Shown here in pieces: positions 31,515 through 42,339 of a DNA stretch of 64,000 bases. The stretch covers positions 2,294,001-2,358,000 of the forward strand of contig OY755047.1 of the NCBI GenBank assembly GCA_963576565.1. Direction: 5' to 3'. Both the position numbers and the translations under genes were made by a program. Source of the stretch: Aspidapion aeneum (lineage: Eukaryota > Arthropoda > Insecta > Coleoptera > Brentidae). Under the pieces are notes generated by a model. The model made no database searches, was not told the DNA's origin, and was given only the letters and a program-made list of their open reading frames with translations. Within the stretch, counting starts at the first letter, position 1, and every line of letters starts with the position of its first letter.

Positions 31515-33286
31515 TGACGATTACAATTACGACATTCTCTTACTGTAACCCCTGCCTGTCCACACGAATAGCACTGTTTGCCTCTAGGTAATGCGCACCC
31601 GATTGCCATGTGCCCTGTTTGGTTGCATCTGTAACAAACAACGTCCCTGTTCGCCCTACCAGGTCTAGCACCTTGTGGTGGTTGTTCATCTCTGTCATTT
31701 ACACTAGACTGACCACTAGCTGGTTGTTGTCTATCTCTATCAGCTCTAGCAGCGAAACTGCTTGCTGGCTGCTGCCTATTTCTGTCGAATCTATTAGCAG
31801 GATGATTTAAATTCTGTTGGTTTGATGTCCCAGCACCTGATATTTGAATTGCATCAACCCCTGTTGAAAAATCGTCACTGTCGCTCTCTACGTCAACGTA
31901 GGCCAAGTCAGGTTCAATAGATTGGTTTTTCCTAGGTGTAAAATTCTCCTCTTCTAAACCATATCTCTGGTCTATTCTACGACACAGATCCTTTAAATGT
32001 GATAGGCTATTGACCTCAGTAGCAATTAACCCATTTTTATAGATGTCCGCGATATTTCTGAAGACGATAGCTAATTTCGCCTCTTCGGAAACAGGACAGC
32101 CAAGTCTTTGGAAATATGTGTTCATGACAGCAATATAGGTCCCTATAGACTCTCCAGGGCCTTGTTTACGTTTTTGAATCTCCTTCAATAGCTTCTCGCC
32201 ATATGAAGAAGGAAGATATTCTGCCATGAACCTCTGTTCCAGCTGTTCCCATGTATGGACTTCTCTACGTACATCTTTGTAAAAAGTATAAGCTGACTTT
32301 TCAAAAAGATCAATGCCCGAATTCAGTAAAACCTTTTTGCTGACTCCTCTAGCCTGGCTCAACTCGTCCACTCTCTCAAAAAATGCGGTGACGGAGATCG
32401 TACCCCTCTCGCCTGTAAACTTTATGTTCCACTTATGCGGAGGTACAGGTGCAACATGATATGAAGTACCAGGATCACTTGACATTGGTACTGGCGACGA
32501 ACATGAAAATGGTCGTGACTGAGCAATTGGTGCAATGCTACTTTGGAGGGCAGCTAGACTCAAAGGAACGGTAGACGGTTGTTGATAATGAAAAGCTGAT
32601 GTACCGTAATTCTCAATCGGCATAGGGACTGGTGCCTGTATTGGTGCTTGAGTTGGGTTCGTTAGCACTTGCATTTGCACTGGAGCAATGACCGACGGTT
32701 GGTTAGTAGGCTGTTGAGCTGTTCTTTGTGTGCTCGAGTGCTGTGGTTTCGGGAAATGAGACTGGTTAGGTGTGTTGCCAGCGTTTGTCGAGTGGTCTGA
32801 GCTTCGACTCGTTGATTGGGTTTCAGATGCTTCATCATCATCTGAGGTAACGCCAACTCTTAGTAAATCTGTTGCTTGGCTCTGCAACCTCCCAATCAAA
32901 CTCAAGGTTTCCGCAACCAGTATGCCTTTGGTTTGACTTTCTTCAAAGTTAGACGGATTCATGTTGTTAATCCTGGCTAACACGTGTTCCAACCTTACAG
33001 CGATTTTCCTAAACTCTCCCCCTTTACTCGTACCAGAGAACTTCTCTACCAGCGGTACCAGACTATCAAGCTTCTTCATGCAGCTAAAAGCATCTTGGCC
33101 AAACTTAAAGGGATACGGAGGGTATCTCATACTTCCATCAGTCCTTTCTCTCTGTCTAATCAATATGAGCTGTTGCTTCATCTCTTCCACCGATCCAATG
33201 GCTATGCCTCTCCATGTTAATTCATAGATTAACTCGTCCTTGACTAAGTACCTTATGTCAGACAACCGACTCAAAGAAATAGCCAT
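31490..33286 (-). CDS. gag: Gag polyprotein with zinc knuckles
   Basis: A 598-residue structural protein that would assemble the particle and bind the element RNA. It starts at an ATG in good context (CACCATGG). Residues 6-45 resemble a small helical SAP-like region. A long Ser/Pro/Gln-rich linker (about 150-285) follows, then a retrotransposon gag core (about 286-430, with TWEQLEQRFMAEYLP). Near the end is a zinc knuckle CYRCNQTGHMAIGC (551-564), a perfect CX2CX4HX4C. A second one, CYSCGQAGVTVREC (572-585), has Val where His is expected. It overlaps pol by about 30 bases. Confidence 0.93.
   Translation of the reverse strand: MAISLSRLSDIRYLVKDELIYELTWRGIAIGSVEEMKQQLILIRQRERTDGSMRYPPYPFKFGQDAFSCMKKLDSLVPLVEKFSGTSKGGEFRKIAVRLEHVLARINNMNPSNFEESQTKGILVAETLSLIGRLQSQATDLLRVGVTSDDDEASETQSTSRSSDHSTNAGNTPNQSHFPKPQHSSTQRTAQQPTNQPSVIAPVQMQVLTNPTQAPIQAPVPMPIENYGTSAFHYQQPSTVPLSLAALQSSIAPIAQSRPFSCSSPVPMSSDPGTSYHVAPVPPHKWNIKFTGERGTISVTAFFERVDELSQARGVSKKVLLNSGIDLFEKSAYTFYKDVRREVHTWEQLEQRFMAEYLPSSYGEKLLKEIQKRKQGPGESIGTYIAVMNTYFQRLGCPVSEEAKLAIVFRNIADIYKNGLIATEVNSLSHLKDLCRRIDQRYGLEEENFTPRKNQSIEPDLAYVDVESDSDDFSTGVDAIQISGAGTSNQQNLNHPANRFDRNRQQPASSFAARADRDRQQPASGQSSVNDRDEQPPQGARPGRANRDVVCYRCNQTGHMAIGCALPRGKQCYSCGQAGVTVRECRNCNRQGNGPRRS
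31508..31514 (-). promoter_or_regulatory. -1 ribosomal frameshift site GGGAAAC
   Basis: In the gag frame the message reads CAG GGA AAC, so the heptamer G GGA AAC has exactly the X XXY YYZ phasing needed for -1 slippage. It lies 6 codons before the gag stop (31490-31492). The pol frame is closed by a TAA at 31521-31523, only seven bases upstream, so the overlap is just long enough to contain the site. GGGAAAC is a known functional slippery heptamer in retroviruses. Confidence 0.88.
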
Positions 33287-36200
33287 GGTGCCTCTTATAT
33301 TAAAACTTTAAAACTCTTGTAAAATATACCTCCCAATTATAAAAACTAAACCACGCAATAACAAACACAAAGTTCACTTTAAACTCACTAGTGAAAATCA
33401 CTATAAATTTTCTCACAAATGTAGAAAATATAAAACTTAAATACGGGCAGACGCGAACAAAACCGAAAAACACCGGAGCAGTAAGAAAATAAAATTTATT
33501 TGCATTTAAAAATGTAATCATAATTTATGTTAAGTATTTGTACAACCAACTATGACGTCCAACCTTACAGAGAGAAATAACTACTTAAATCCTAAGTTAG
33601 AATTAACAAGTAGCCATAAAAAAAAAGTTAAAAAAATAAAAGAGAGACAAGAGTTTTGGCAGTGTTTAGGTCTTATGTTTCACTCCTGCGTGAGTAAAAC
33701 CAAAAAAAAAATGATTGCGCTTATCCTAGCTGAACTGGATTAAAATTAAAGTTAAGTGATGTTTGTTTACCTCAGCAACCGAGTAGGTAAATTTATCCCT
33801 AAATGGAACGTACAACAGACTACCTATAACAAAAATCCCAAAGCTGTTGTACACAGTTAACGCTAGGGTATACTCCTGCTATTGCAGAACGGCTCCACTA
33901 ATAACTCCTAAAAAAAACCCAAATCGCCGTATACAATGATTTTTCTAAAAAGAATAAATCAAAACCCACTTTAACCTGCTTACCTACTCTGAGTTTACAC
34001 GAAACACGCATTGCTTAAGGTCACATCATCCCTTAATATATAAGTGAACGCAATAAACATCGGAACAGATGTTCATGTTATAGAAATCGTAAAATATGCT
34101 CAATTAAAAAAAAATCCGCTCGCTGAAATTGCGTTGAATTAGACTAGTGAGGATGTTGTGTGTAATTAAAAAAATAAAAGAAAATTTAAAAAAAATTACC
34201 GATGGTAATAAAAAATTTACAAATAACGTCTTGGTAGGACTGCAACTCTCTAATAATTGTTAAAATGAAATTCCCAAAATTTTAACTAAATTGATGCAAA
34301 CCATGGTCATGGTCAAAAAGACCCTAGGATCGTACCGAAAGGTGCGCAAAAAATTTTTAAAAATTTTTTTTGGTGGCGACCACAGTAGCACAATAATAAA
34401 AAAAAATTAAATAGTGGCTCACTACAATGTTCAAAATATTACTCTACCCTAATAGGTGGTTTGGAGTAGGGAGAAAAAAAAATTAAAACAAATGATGATA
34501 GGTTGCTAAAACGTGAGGGTTCGAAATAAAATTATATTTTAATTCAGAAAAAAAAATATTTAAATAAACTGGTAGAATCATTGTAGGGACAAGGTACTTA
34601 CTATGCACCAAAAAAAAATTTTGCAACAAGAAAATCAAGTTTCCTTTCTTAAAAAAAATTTAAAAAAAAAATATTTAAAAAATATTTTCAAAAAAAAATT
34701 AAAAATGTTTAAGTGGGGTTGCAGCTCCTATTAGTGAACCTTAAAAAAAAATTTAATAGAACCAGCACCAGAAAAATCTTATTCAAGTTGTCATGCAACA
34801 GTTTTTGTTCTTTTCCTTTAAAAAAACCAGTTGTCAATTCCCTTTCCTCTCCCAAAACTGTGGCAATGTGAAAAGTCAATGAGCTAGAAAAATTTATTTA
34901 CTATAAAAAAAAATGTTGAAAATTAAATTTACTTAAGAATCATAAGGTATAAAAATAAAAAATCAGTTTAGGAAAAGTTTTAAAAAAATGTTTATGTTAC
35001 AAAAAAACAAACGATGTTAGTATATTTGTTTAAAATTATTACTAAAGGAAACAACCAACGTGAGTACTCATTTACTGTACCCCTATATTAATGTGAACCT
35101 AAGTCTTAAACTTTGCACTCAACCCCGTAAAGAATTATCCCGTGTGCCCTTTCAAAAAAACCAAATATGGAAACAATTTCAAGGATCACCTATAAGAACG
35201 TTGTAAAACTAAATCTGCCTACTCAAGTGTCTTTACACACAACATCTAATCAAAAAAAAAATTTTACTGCTTAATGCATTCTCAGATCCCTATTCCCGGT
35301 GTTTACGAGATATAAAATTAAGTTGGGCCCACTCCACAACTATCAGTCAAAGCAAATCTACCAAATGTCCAAGGGCTAATGAGACCCCATCACCTACAAA
35401 TGATATTTAGAAATGAAACAGTTGGGAATAATCCTGCGTAAAAACCAGAGAACAAAATCAAGAACCAAAAACTATTACATTAATTTTAAAAGAGCATAAT
35501 AAAACTCCCGGCCCCAATTAAACTTTTGTTATCTCAACAAAACTCGGCCTAAAACCAAAAAACTTTTTATTAGACATTTCCCCTATTCCCTAAGTATAAT
35601 GTCAATAAAACCCAAAAACTTGTGATTTCCATTCCAATCCCATCTGTACCCTATATATTTTTCAAACGGTTAAACCCCCACAGGCGAAACAATATCTTAT
35701 TTCAAGGAAAGGGTGAAGATATTTTGAAGCACCCTGTGAAAATAGGACACTATTATGGAAAATTGTTCAGATCAGTGTTCTTAATACTTTCCAACCTAAA
35801 TATATCTAGTCCCCTCATGTGCATGTTACTATTTTAGTTCCTATCATAATTAAATAGATCACAAAATTTGTCTTTCTCCGCGAATCTGCAAGGTCATGGA
35901 AAATGCGAGATTCAGCCTGTAGGCCAAATTTGGATGTATTTTAATTTAGCGAAAACCGAAGTTGCGAAATCCTAAAAAGATTAGCAGGAAGTCCTCGTTC
36001 CTCGATTTCTACACTCCGAACCAAACATTTCTTCCATTTCCACCCAGCTCGCGGGAGGAAAACCCCTAATTATTGCAATACAAAAGGTACTACTATCATA
36101 TTATGCATAACAAAAAAATATATGCCCTCATCATTGTTTAGTCGCATCAAAGAAAACCTATTGTTTTTAAATTTATTCTTAGGTTGGAATCTTTTTTTAG

Positions 36201-37549
36201 AAATCAATGATCTTAAATTTATTGTTTAACCTGAACACTTTCCCATTTATTCCACAAAATTTTGCTTCATTATTTGAGGTCACCAGTATGAAATTATTTT
36301 AAAATTAAAAAAAAAATGAAATAACAAAAATTATTTCCCAATTGTCCACAACTTCCAAGTTTTCATCCCTAAATACCTAGGTACTTTCTCAGTCTACCAC
36401 CATCCATCGTTATCCAACATAACGCTTTAATTTCAGAAGCAACAAAACGAAGATTAAGTGAAAAGCTAAGCAAGTATGTTGGAAGTTGCTTTACAATGGG
36501 CGCAGATGTAAGGCCCCTTTAAGTACACGCCACTGTCCTGAAATGCAAACTAACGAAAAAACTGAAGACTAGCATATCTGCCGTCAACTAACATTTGGCA
36601 TGAAATTAAAATAATTTCATATCATACCAGTATCCTCAAAAACAAAACGTTTTTCATTATATAAGACCCAAACACTTAACCAATTAATTTTGTTATTTAA
36701 AATTATGATTTGGAAGTAAAAGATTTATTTATTCCTGCCTGATCAACTAAGACAAAAAAAGTTCACCTTTTGTAACTCAAGAAGTTCCCGTTTGGTCCCC
36801 TAAAAAAATATAACCTGTCTGGTCACCCTTTAAAACTACGACCCCTATACAAACCGTTTTGACCAAAACAAGAATTCGAGAAGTTATGTTAACAGAAAGG
36901 AAATAATTTTTTACGAAAAATTAAATTATTTAAAAAAAATAAAATTTTGAAATATTTTTACCAATTACCACCGCCTAGCATTTATATTTAGTTGAAAGTC
37001 TCTCTTAAATTCACTGACCAATTTTTCGGCCTCAAAATGACATTACTTAAAAAATTTACTGAACTTTACAAATGAACTCTACAAATGAACTAAAAAAAAT
37101 CAAAAAAACTTATATCTATATCTGTCTCAGTTAAACATTTCTTTTGTGGTATTATATCTAGTTGGGCTTCAAATTCATTTTCCCTGTATTCAATCCGGAG
37201 CAGGCAAAACTTCTCAAGGCTCAAACATAAATGTTTGCTCTCCAATGGCCATGACCAAGCTATGACCTGAACGCAGAAAAAAATACAGAAAAAAAATAAT
37301 TGTGAACCAGAAAACTTTAATTGGTAGAAATACCCGTAAGTCATTTTTAAAAAAAATGCACTCCAAAGCCCAACGCTGTATTTTCCACCAAAAAAATTTG
37401 ACCAGTCACGAAACACAACTAGACAACTAAACCAAAGACCTAAAAACTGTCCCAAAAAAAAATGTTAACTGGACCTCTGGCGTCGATCTTCAGCCAAGGT
37501 GTCACTCTAGGATTTTAGCCTTGTGTTTCCTAACCTCCCGAGCCGACAC
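33287..37549 (-). other. Long leader of the LTR element, no gene seen
   Basis: About 4.3 kb of AT-rich DNA with many A-runs lies between the primer binding site and gag. No frame is convincing. The longest, 121 codons at 37090-37455 on the minus strand, lacks an ATG and has no known match. A leader this long is unusual and could hold packaging signals, an intron or an older captured sequence. I see no nested transposon ends inside. Confidence 0.6.
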
Positions 37550-37568
37550 TAGTAGTAGTTGGGCGCCA
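37550..37568 (-). promoter_or_regulatory. Primer binding site (PBS)
   Basis: In element orientation TGGCGCCCAACTACTACTA begins three bases after the LTR end, the expected place for tRNA-primed minus-strand synthesis. TGGCGCC-type starts are common in retroelement PBSs (for example lysine-tRNA users), but I cannot name the tRNA from memory with confidence. Confidence 0.75.
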
Positions 37569-37571
37569 ATT

Positions 37572-40443
37572 TGTGGCCTTAAAAAAAGTTAAAAAATATG
37601 TGGGCGCCAATTTGTGGCCTTAAAAAAAGTTGTGTGACATTTGTGGCAGCTTAAAGACGTCGCCGCCATTTTGTGACACTGAAACCCACTGAATAATTAA
37701 ACAAATATCTGGAAGCAGAACTGTATTTTCCAGCTAGGTAAAACATTGATATGCCCGGTAACTTTTATACAGTGGAGAAGGGGGGGGTTCAGAAATAAGA
37801 AAATTTTAAGTGCGCCACATTATTTAATATCAATGTTTTACAAAGAAGATCTTAAATAAAATACAGTTCAACCCAAATGTTGTAGCCAAACAATGAAATT
37901 CCACTTACTTCCGAGGCTTCCAGAGTATTTGTGTAATTAAGAACAACCAAAAAAAAAATAAACAGAATAAAATTCTAAAAGATTGAATTAAGATGACAAA
38001 ACTAGAAATACTTTACAGGTAGATGGACTCCTTTAACAGGTCATAGTGTACCTACATCTGAGTCAGTAGTGTGAGACTCGGTTACATAAATGATTGTAAA
38101 AAAAAATACACTTCCACAATCGTTCCATCATAGGGGAGATCTGGACCAAATATCTGCTGTCATCATTCTACGCTAGGTCGAATGAGACAGACAGCAACCC
38201 AGTCCGAGATCCACCCCATGAGGTAAAAATGTGTAACGAAACCGCTAAAAAAAAAATATAATCTCATCTCTCTTTTGTCTCCGCAAAGTTGGTCATCGGG
38301 TTGTACAAATAACACAAGAAAAATTAGTTCATCTTGTTTATTTTAGTGGTAAAATCAGATAAAATTGCCGGAAGCATAAAAAAAATAAATGAAATGGATG
38401 TAAACAAGGGCCAAAATAGCAAGGCACTTTAAATTTGACAGTAAAATTATCTTAAATAAATGAAAGGAAGGAAAACAAGTCAATGTAGTAAATATGCCGC
38501 AAAACCAGGGTTATGACGTCATACCTTATCTTGCGTTTACAAGAAATGTTGAAACTATACTGTGAAAACTTATATATGAAATATATGAAAAGATCACATC
38601 TAAATTATACTAAAAATTTATATATGAGTGAAAAAATTATAGTTAAGGCTTGCTCCTACCTTGGTCCTTGATTATTCTGTGTATGTTTTATTTTGTAAAC
38701 CTGGAATTCTGTTGTCCTGTTGTCTCACCACTGCTTTCGGGTCTCCTGCTCTGCTCGCGCCTTCCCTCGTGCTCGCTTAGCACATGATGTTAGGCCAGCA
38801 CTTTGGTCTTAAAAGGGTTGTGGGATTCTTGCCCGAGCGTAGAAAAGGTTGTGGGACACTTGCCCGAGCGTAGAACCCTTTCCCAGGGTACAACTGGCTA
38901 CACCTGGCTTCACACCAGCGTCCAGCCCCAAATGTCGGTGGAATGGACGGGCAATGCTCTTCCCCGTACAAAATGGCGTGGGCCGACTTAAATTCCCCTC
39001 AAAAGGGTGCGAGCGTCACTCCAAATTACGCCTGGACACGACGGACTCACTCCTCACAGCCTCTGGGATATCTCCTACAGTTCGCTGCAGTGCCAAACCA
39101 AAAACAATGGCGATCCCAGAGCCTGTTGTCGACCCAACCAAATTTGTTAGCAAAGAGAGACCAAGCACTTCGTCGAGAATACCAGAATAATGCAGTGGCC
39201 GGAAACCGTTTTGTAAATTTGGTGGGGAGTGGGGACGGTAAAACGCAATAGTACCAACCTAATCTTCCCGGTGAAATTCAAATAAAGGATGCAAACCTAT
39301 TTATAAAAAACTTTTCCGCCAAAAATAAATCTCTACATTCAGTGGCAAGCCTGGAAGAAAAACCCGGGGTTTTCAAAGTAACCAATGAGGAGATACCGCA
39401 TAGTTCTATACAGGTATATAGGGGGCAGCACCGACCAAGGGGATAGGAAGTACGTAAAACAAACCTTGAGGTGTTGTCGGATCTATTTCCACGGTTGAAA
39501 TTTTTATAACAAGGACGTCGAGACACCCTCCATACACATTATTAATATTCGAACACTCAACCAATTCCCATATGAGTAAAGCTATACTAAGTGTAGAATT
39601 TAGTTGTATTTTAGCTACAGTTTTAGTCACAAGTTTCCTTTGCTCTTTATATATGTTTTCTCTAAGATTCATATGGTTTGACGCCATTCTTGTAAAACAT
39701 TTCTACTGTAATAAAGTTGTTTCTGAACCTGAACCCAAAAATACACACTGAACTACTGCTAAGAAGCTCGGCACAAGAGTGTTCAGAGGTTAACTCACAC
39801 GATTTCGTTTATTCTTTTAGTCTTGGTTTTTATCCCTCGTTTATCTCCCATTTACAAAAGTGCATAACTCGTATTTATTTTATCCTTTCCCTATCAAATT
39901 AATAAAGATATCAAAGTGGCGGAGCCTCGGTTGTTCCTGGTCGACCCAAATATGTTTTTGTACTATCAAAACTAGTTAATCCGTGAAGGATATGAGGTTC
40001 GGATTGTCCCAATATCCTCGAAATAAACGTAAGGGAATGAAATGTTCACCTAAATGTTTCCTTCCTGTTACTGAAACCATTTGTGATGCGGCAACGCCGC
40101 CATTCCCCAGCATAACAGCTGTTTAACTTTATGAACGTCAAGTGAATCACAAAATTCCACAGATAAAAACAAAACAATCAAAATTTTTATGTGATTTTTC
40201 CCGAAGCCTGTGATCTTAAATTCCAATTACGATGTCCAGATAATGCGATGTGCGTAGTGTCCACAGTAATTCGATGGAATGTCTCCTTTATAAGGTAACT
40301 TTTTGGACACTATATAACCTCCAAACCTAGCTCTATAAAATACTATATATTTGTGTACAGAAAGACGAATCAAAGAGCCTTGATTATTTACCTAAATAAA
40401 CAAATATGTAACGTTGTCTTAAACGTAAAAATGACACGTTACA
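37572..40443 (-). repeat. 5' LTR of the Ty3/gypsy element
   Basis: This is the LTR from which transcription of the element would start, reading leftward. Its 3' edge carries a 41-bp partial duplication that includes GTGGGCGCCA at 37600-37609, echoing the true primer binding site at 37558-37568. The outer edge reads TGTAACGTGTCAT in element orientation. Confidence 0.96.
40286..40293 (-). promoter_or_regulatory. Possible TATA box in the 5' LTR
   Basis: The minus strand reads TATAAAGG about 150 bases inside the outer edge of the LTR, a plausible core-promoter position for the U3 region. The copy in the 3' LTR is at 28152-28159. Other TATA-like strings (TATATAG, TTTATAG) lie closer to the edge, so the assignment is tentative. 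Confidence 0.3.
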
Positions 40444-40447
40444 TTCT
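40444..40447. other. Target site duplication TTCT (right)
   Basis: It matches 25434-25437. Without the element, the flanks would join as GTGTCAG-TTCT-ACCGTTAAATT. Confidence 0.9.
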
Positions 40448-40550
40448 ACCGTTAAATTAGAATGGTATACGGGGTGTTACTTAAATGATGAACCAAACTT
40501 TAACACCAGTATTTAATAAAATCTTAAAACTTAGTAGTTAGACCCTGGCT

Positions 40551-41342
40551 CAGTGGCGGATCCAGGGGGGGCGGCAGAGAGCACTTAATGGCAAACTTTA
40601 TAAATAAAATTTCGGACTTCCATTGTCTTTATTTATTTTAAAACATTCCATATGTTCAAAGCCAAGCACTATAATATAAAAATAGTATTTTCATCGGGAA
40701 ATACGATAAGGAGTTTTGTAACCAAAACAAAACCCGAAAATTCCTCAAATAAGAAGGAATGTATTTACCAAATCTCGTGTGAGTGTGGTAAATCATATGT
40801 AGGTGAAACGAAAGGTACTATTTATGTTGTTGGAGTAAATGAACATCTAAAAAGTACCCAATTAGGGGATATTGAAAAATCCGGTTTAGCGGATCATGCA
40901 TGGTCAAAAGATTTGTTGATCAAAGTTTATTAAAGCTGCGTTTATAATGCAGAATAAAGAAGTTTTCAGTCAACAAAGCACGGACATACCAAACATATGG
41001 AAACCACTCCTTAAGGAAAACAGGCGTCTTAGGATTAAAATAGGGAGCGGGCAGTCACACCTGACTGCACACCAAGTAGTATAAGTAGTAGCCTAGAGAC
41101 TAGATTGTTTAGTTTGCACTTCAAAACGGTTAGAGTTATTTACTAACAGAAACGTTGTGTTTTAAAATAAATAAAGACAATGGAAGTCCGAAATTTTATT
41201 TCTACTCAATCATTGTCTACGAGTTTCAGACAAAGTCCAAACTTTATATTAAAGCTAAGACTTATTAAATCCTGCAAAAAATAGTTTTATTGTTTTTTCC
41301 TTTCTTGGCCCTTCCCTCCCGACCATCCTCGACCCGCCACTG
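40551..41342. mobile_element. CAGTGGCGG-bounded segment carrying a Penelope fragment
   Basis: CAGTGGCGGATCCAGG at the left and CCCGCCACTG at the right form short inverted ends. The 8-bp flanks differ. Inside are a 43-bp inverted repeat (40602-40643 and 41159-41202, containing GGACTTCCATTGTCTTTAT and its complement) and a Penelope-type coding remnant. It may be a MITE that captured, or was invaded by, a Penelope-like element. Confidence 0.5.
40652..41083 (+). pseudogene. Penelope-like element GIY-YIG endonuclease remnant
   Basis: The first frame (93 codons) contains CIYQISCECGKSYVGETKG, the N-terminal core of the GIY-YIG nuclease as found in Penelope-like elements, where a CxC pair precedes the YVGET motif. 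After a stop or frameshift at about 40930 the protein continues in another frame (IPNIWKPLLKENRRLRIKI) to 41083. In Penelope elements this domain follows the reverse transcriptase and nicks the target. Here the RT is missing, so this is a dead 3' piece. Confidence 0.85.
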
Positions 41343-41454
41343 CCCCGATAAGTGTTTTTTTAACAGTAACCTATGCGTTTTTTTTATGAGAGGAAGAATA
41401 CTTCAAGTCATTATGTTTGTTTGTCTATTTTGATTTTTCCTCCCTTTGGAAAAC

Positions 41455-41625
41455 AAAAAAGATAATTATTTTTATTGCATCCGCATATCCAGTCGTTTCT
41501 GGCATAAATTTCTCTTGTAAAAATCCTTTTATACGATTTTCCCCGGATTGAACCACACTTTTCCATTAAAATATCGGGCAATGGCCGTCCTTCCTCTTTC
41601 AGTTTTAGTTTTTCTTCATAAGTAA
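41455..41625 (-). repeat. Repeat family C, distal block (inverted)
   Basis: Reverse complement of 8705-8870, including TGCATCCGCATATCCAGTCG. It lies 65 bp before the main family C block, while in copy 1 the two blocks are adjacent and in the opposite relative orientation. This indicates a rearrangement or two independent fragments. Confidence 0.7.
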
Positions 41626-41689
41626 AGAGAGAGATTTTTTTACATTAATTAAATTATCCACCACATTCATTGTGACACAATTATACAAA

Positions 41690-42195
41690 AACAAACACGA
41701 CCATAACCTCCCGCTCATGCGTTTGGCGTCTTCTAAATAAATAAATGCGCCCGCAAACACGCAACGCTGAGCCCGCCCGCCCGGAATTGTACTGGAACTG
41801 CAAGTTTTGCAGCTCTATTTTTGCCTAGATTTCGCTATCTAAACCCCTTAAGCAAGTGCGGTGCGGGGCGAAGGAAGGGGTTCCTAGCCGAGCACAGATC
41901 TCGTTAGCCGCCCAGCTACGTTGTGTTGCAATTTAGCAGCACAACAATGCCAATAACTTCATTTGACCGACTGTGAAATGCGGCCTTTGGCGACGGTGTC
42001 GGCGTCATACTCAACACACGTACGCGATTTGAAGGCCTACTATACCACACCGGATCGAAAATATACTGCTATCCCAATAATTTTAGAAATAAAATAATTA
42101 TATTTGAAAAATAGCAGCGGCTGAAAAATAGTCAAATAATGTGAAAATTTTGGGGGTTCTGCAGCTCTGCAGCCCTTATGCACTAGTCGCCCCTG
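41690..42195 (+). repeat. Repeat family C, copy 2
   Basis: Nearly identical to 8225-8700, including CCTCCCGCTCATGCG and TTCATTTGACCGACTGTG. Here the 3' end is complete: GCAGCCCTTATGCACTAG then TCGCCCCTG. The open frame at 42040-42249 on the minus strand is incidental. Confidence 0.8.
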
Positions 42196-42339
42196 TAAAT
42201 TAATAAACTTAAAATGAATATATAAATAAAAATAAAAGCAGCTTAACAAGCAACTTGGTTTTAAAAAATGGTAAAAAGTACCACAACCACCACTATTATG
42301 TAGGTTTAGAACGATTTTCTACGTTGTCCAACGCCTATT

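Larger units (their letters stand above)
25438..40443 (-). mobile_element. Complete Ty3/gypsy LTR retrotransposon, 15.0 kb
   Basis: It is bounded by two LTRs of 2873 and 2872 bp that start TGTAACG and end CA in element orientation, with TTCT duplicated outside. Order on the minus strand: 5' LTR (37572-40443), primer binding site, leader of about 4.3 kb, gag (33286-31490), pol (to 28350), polypurine tract, 3' LTR (25438-28310). The domain order protease, RT, RNase H, integrase defines Ty3/gypsy. There is no envelope frame: pol stops about 40 bases before the 3' LTR. Both coding frames are uninterrupted and the LTRs appear to differ only near their 3' edge, so the insertion is recent and may be active. 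Confidence 0.96.

Noticed and set aside
31301..33227. Plus-strand frames opposite gag and the gag-pol junction
   Set aside because: Shadows of the gag and pol coding frames.
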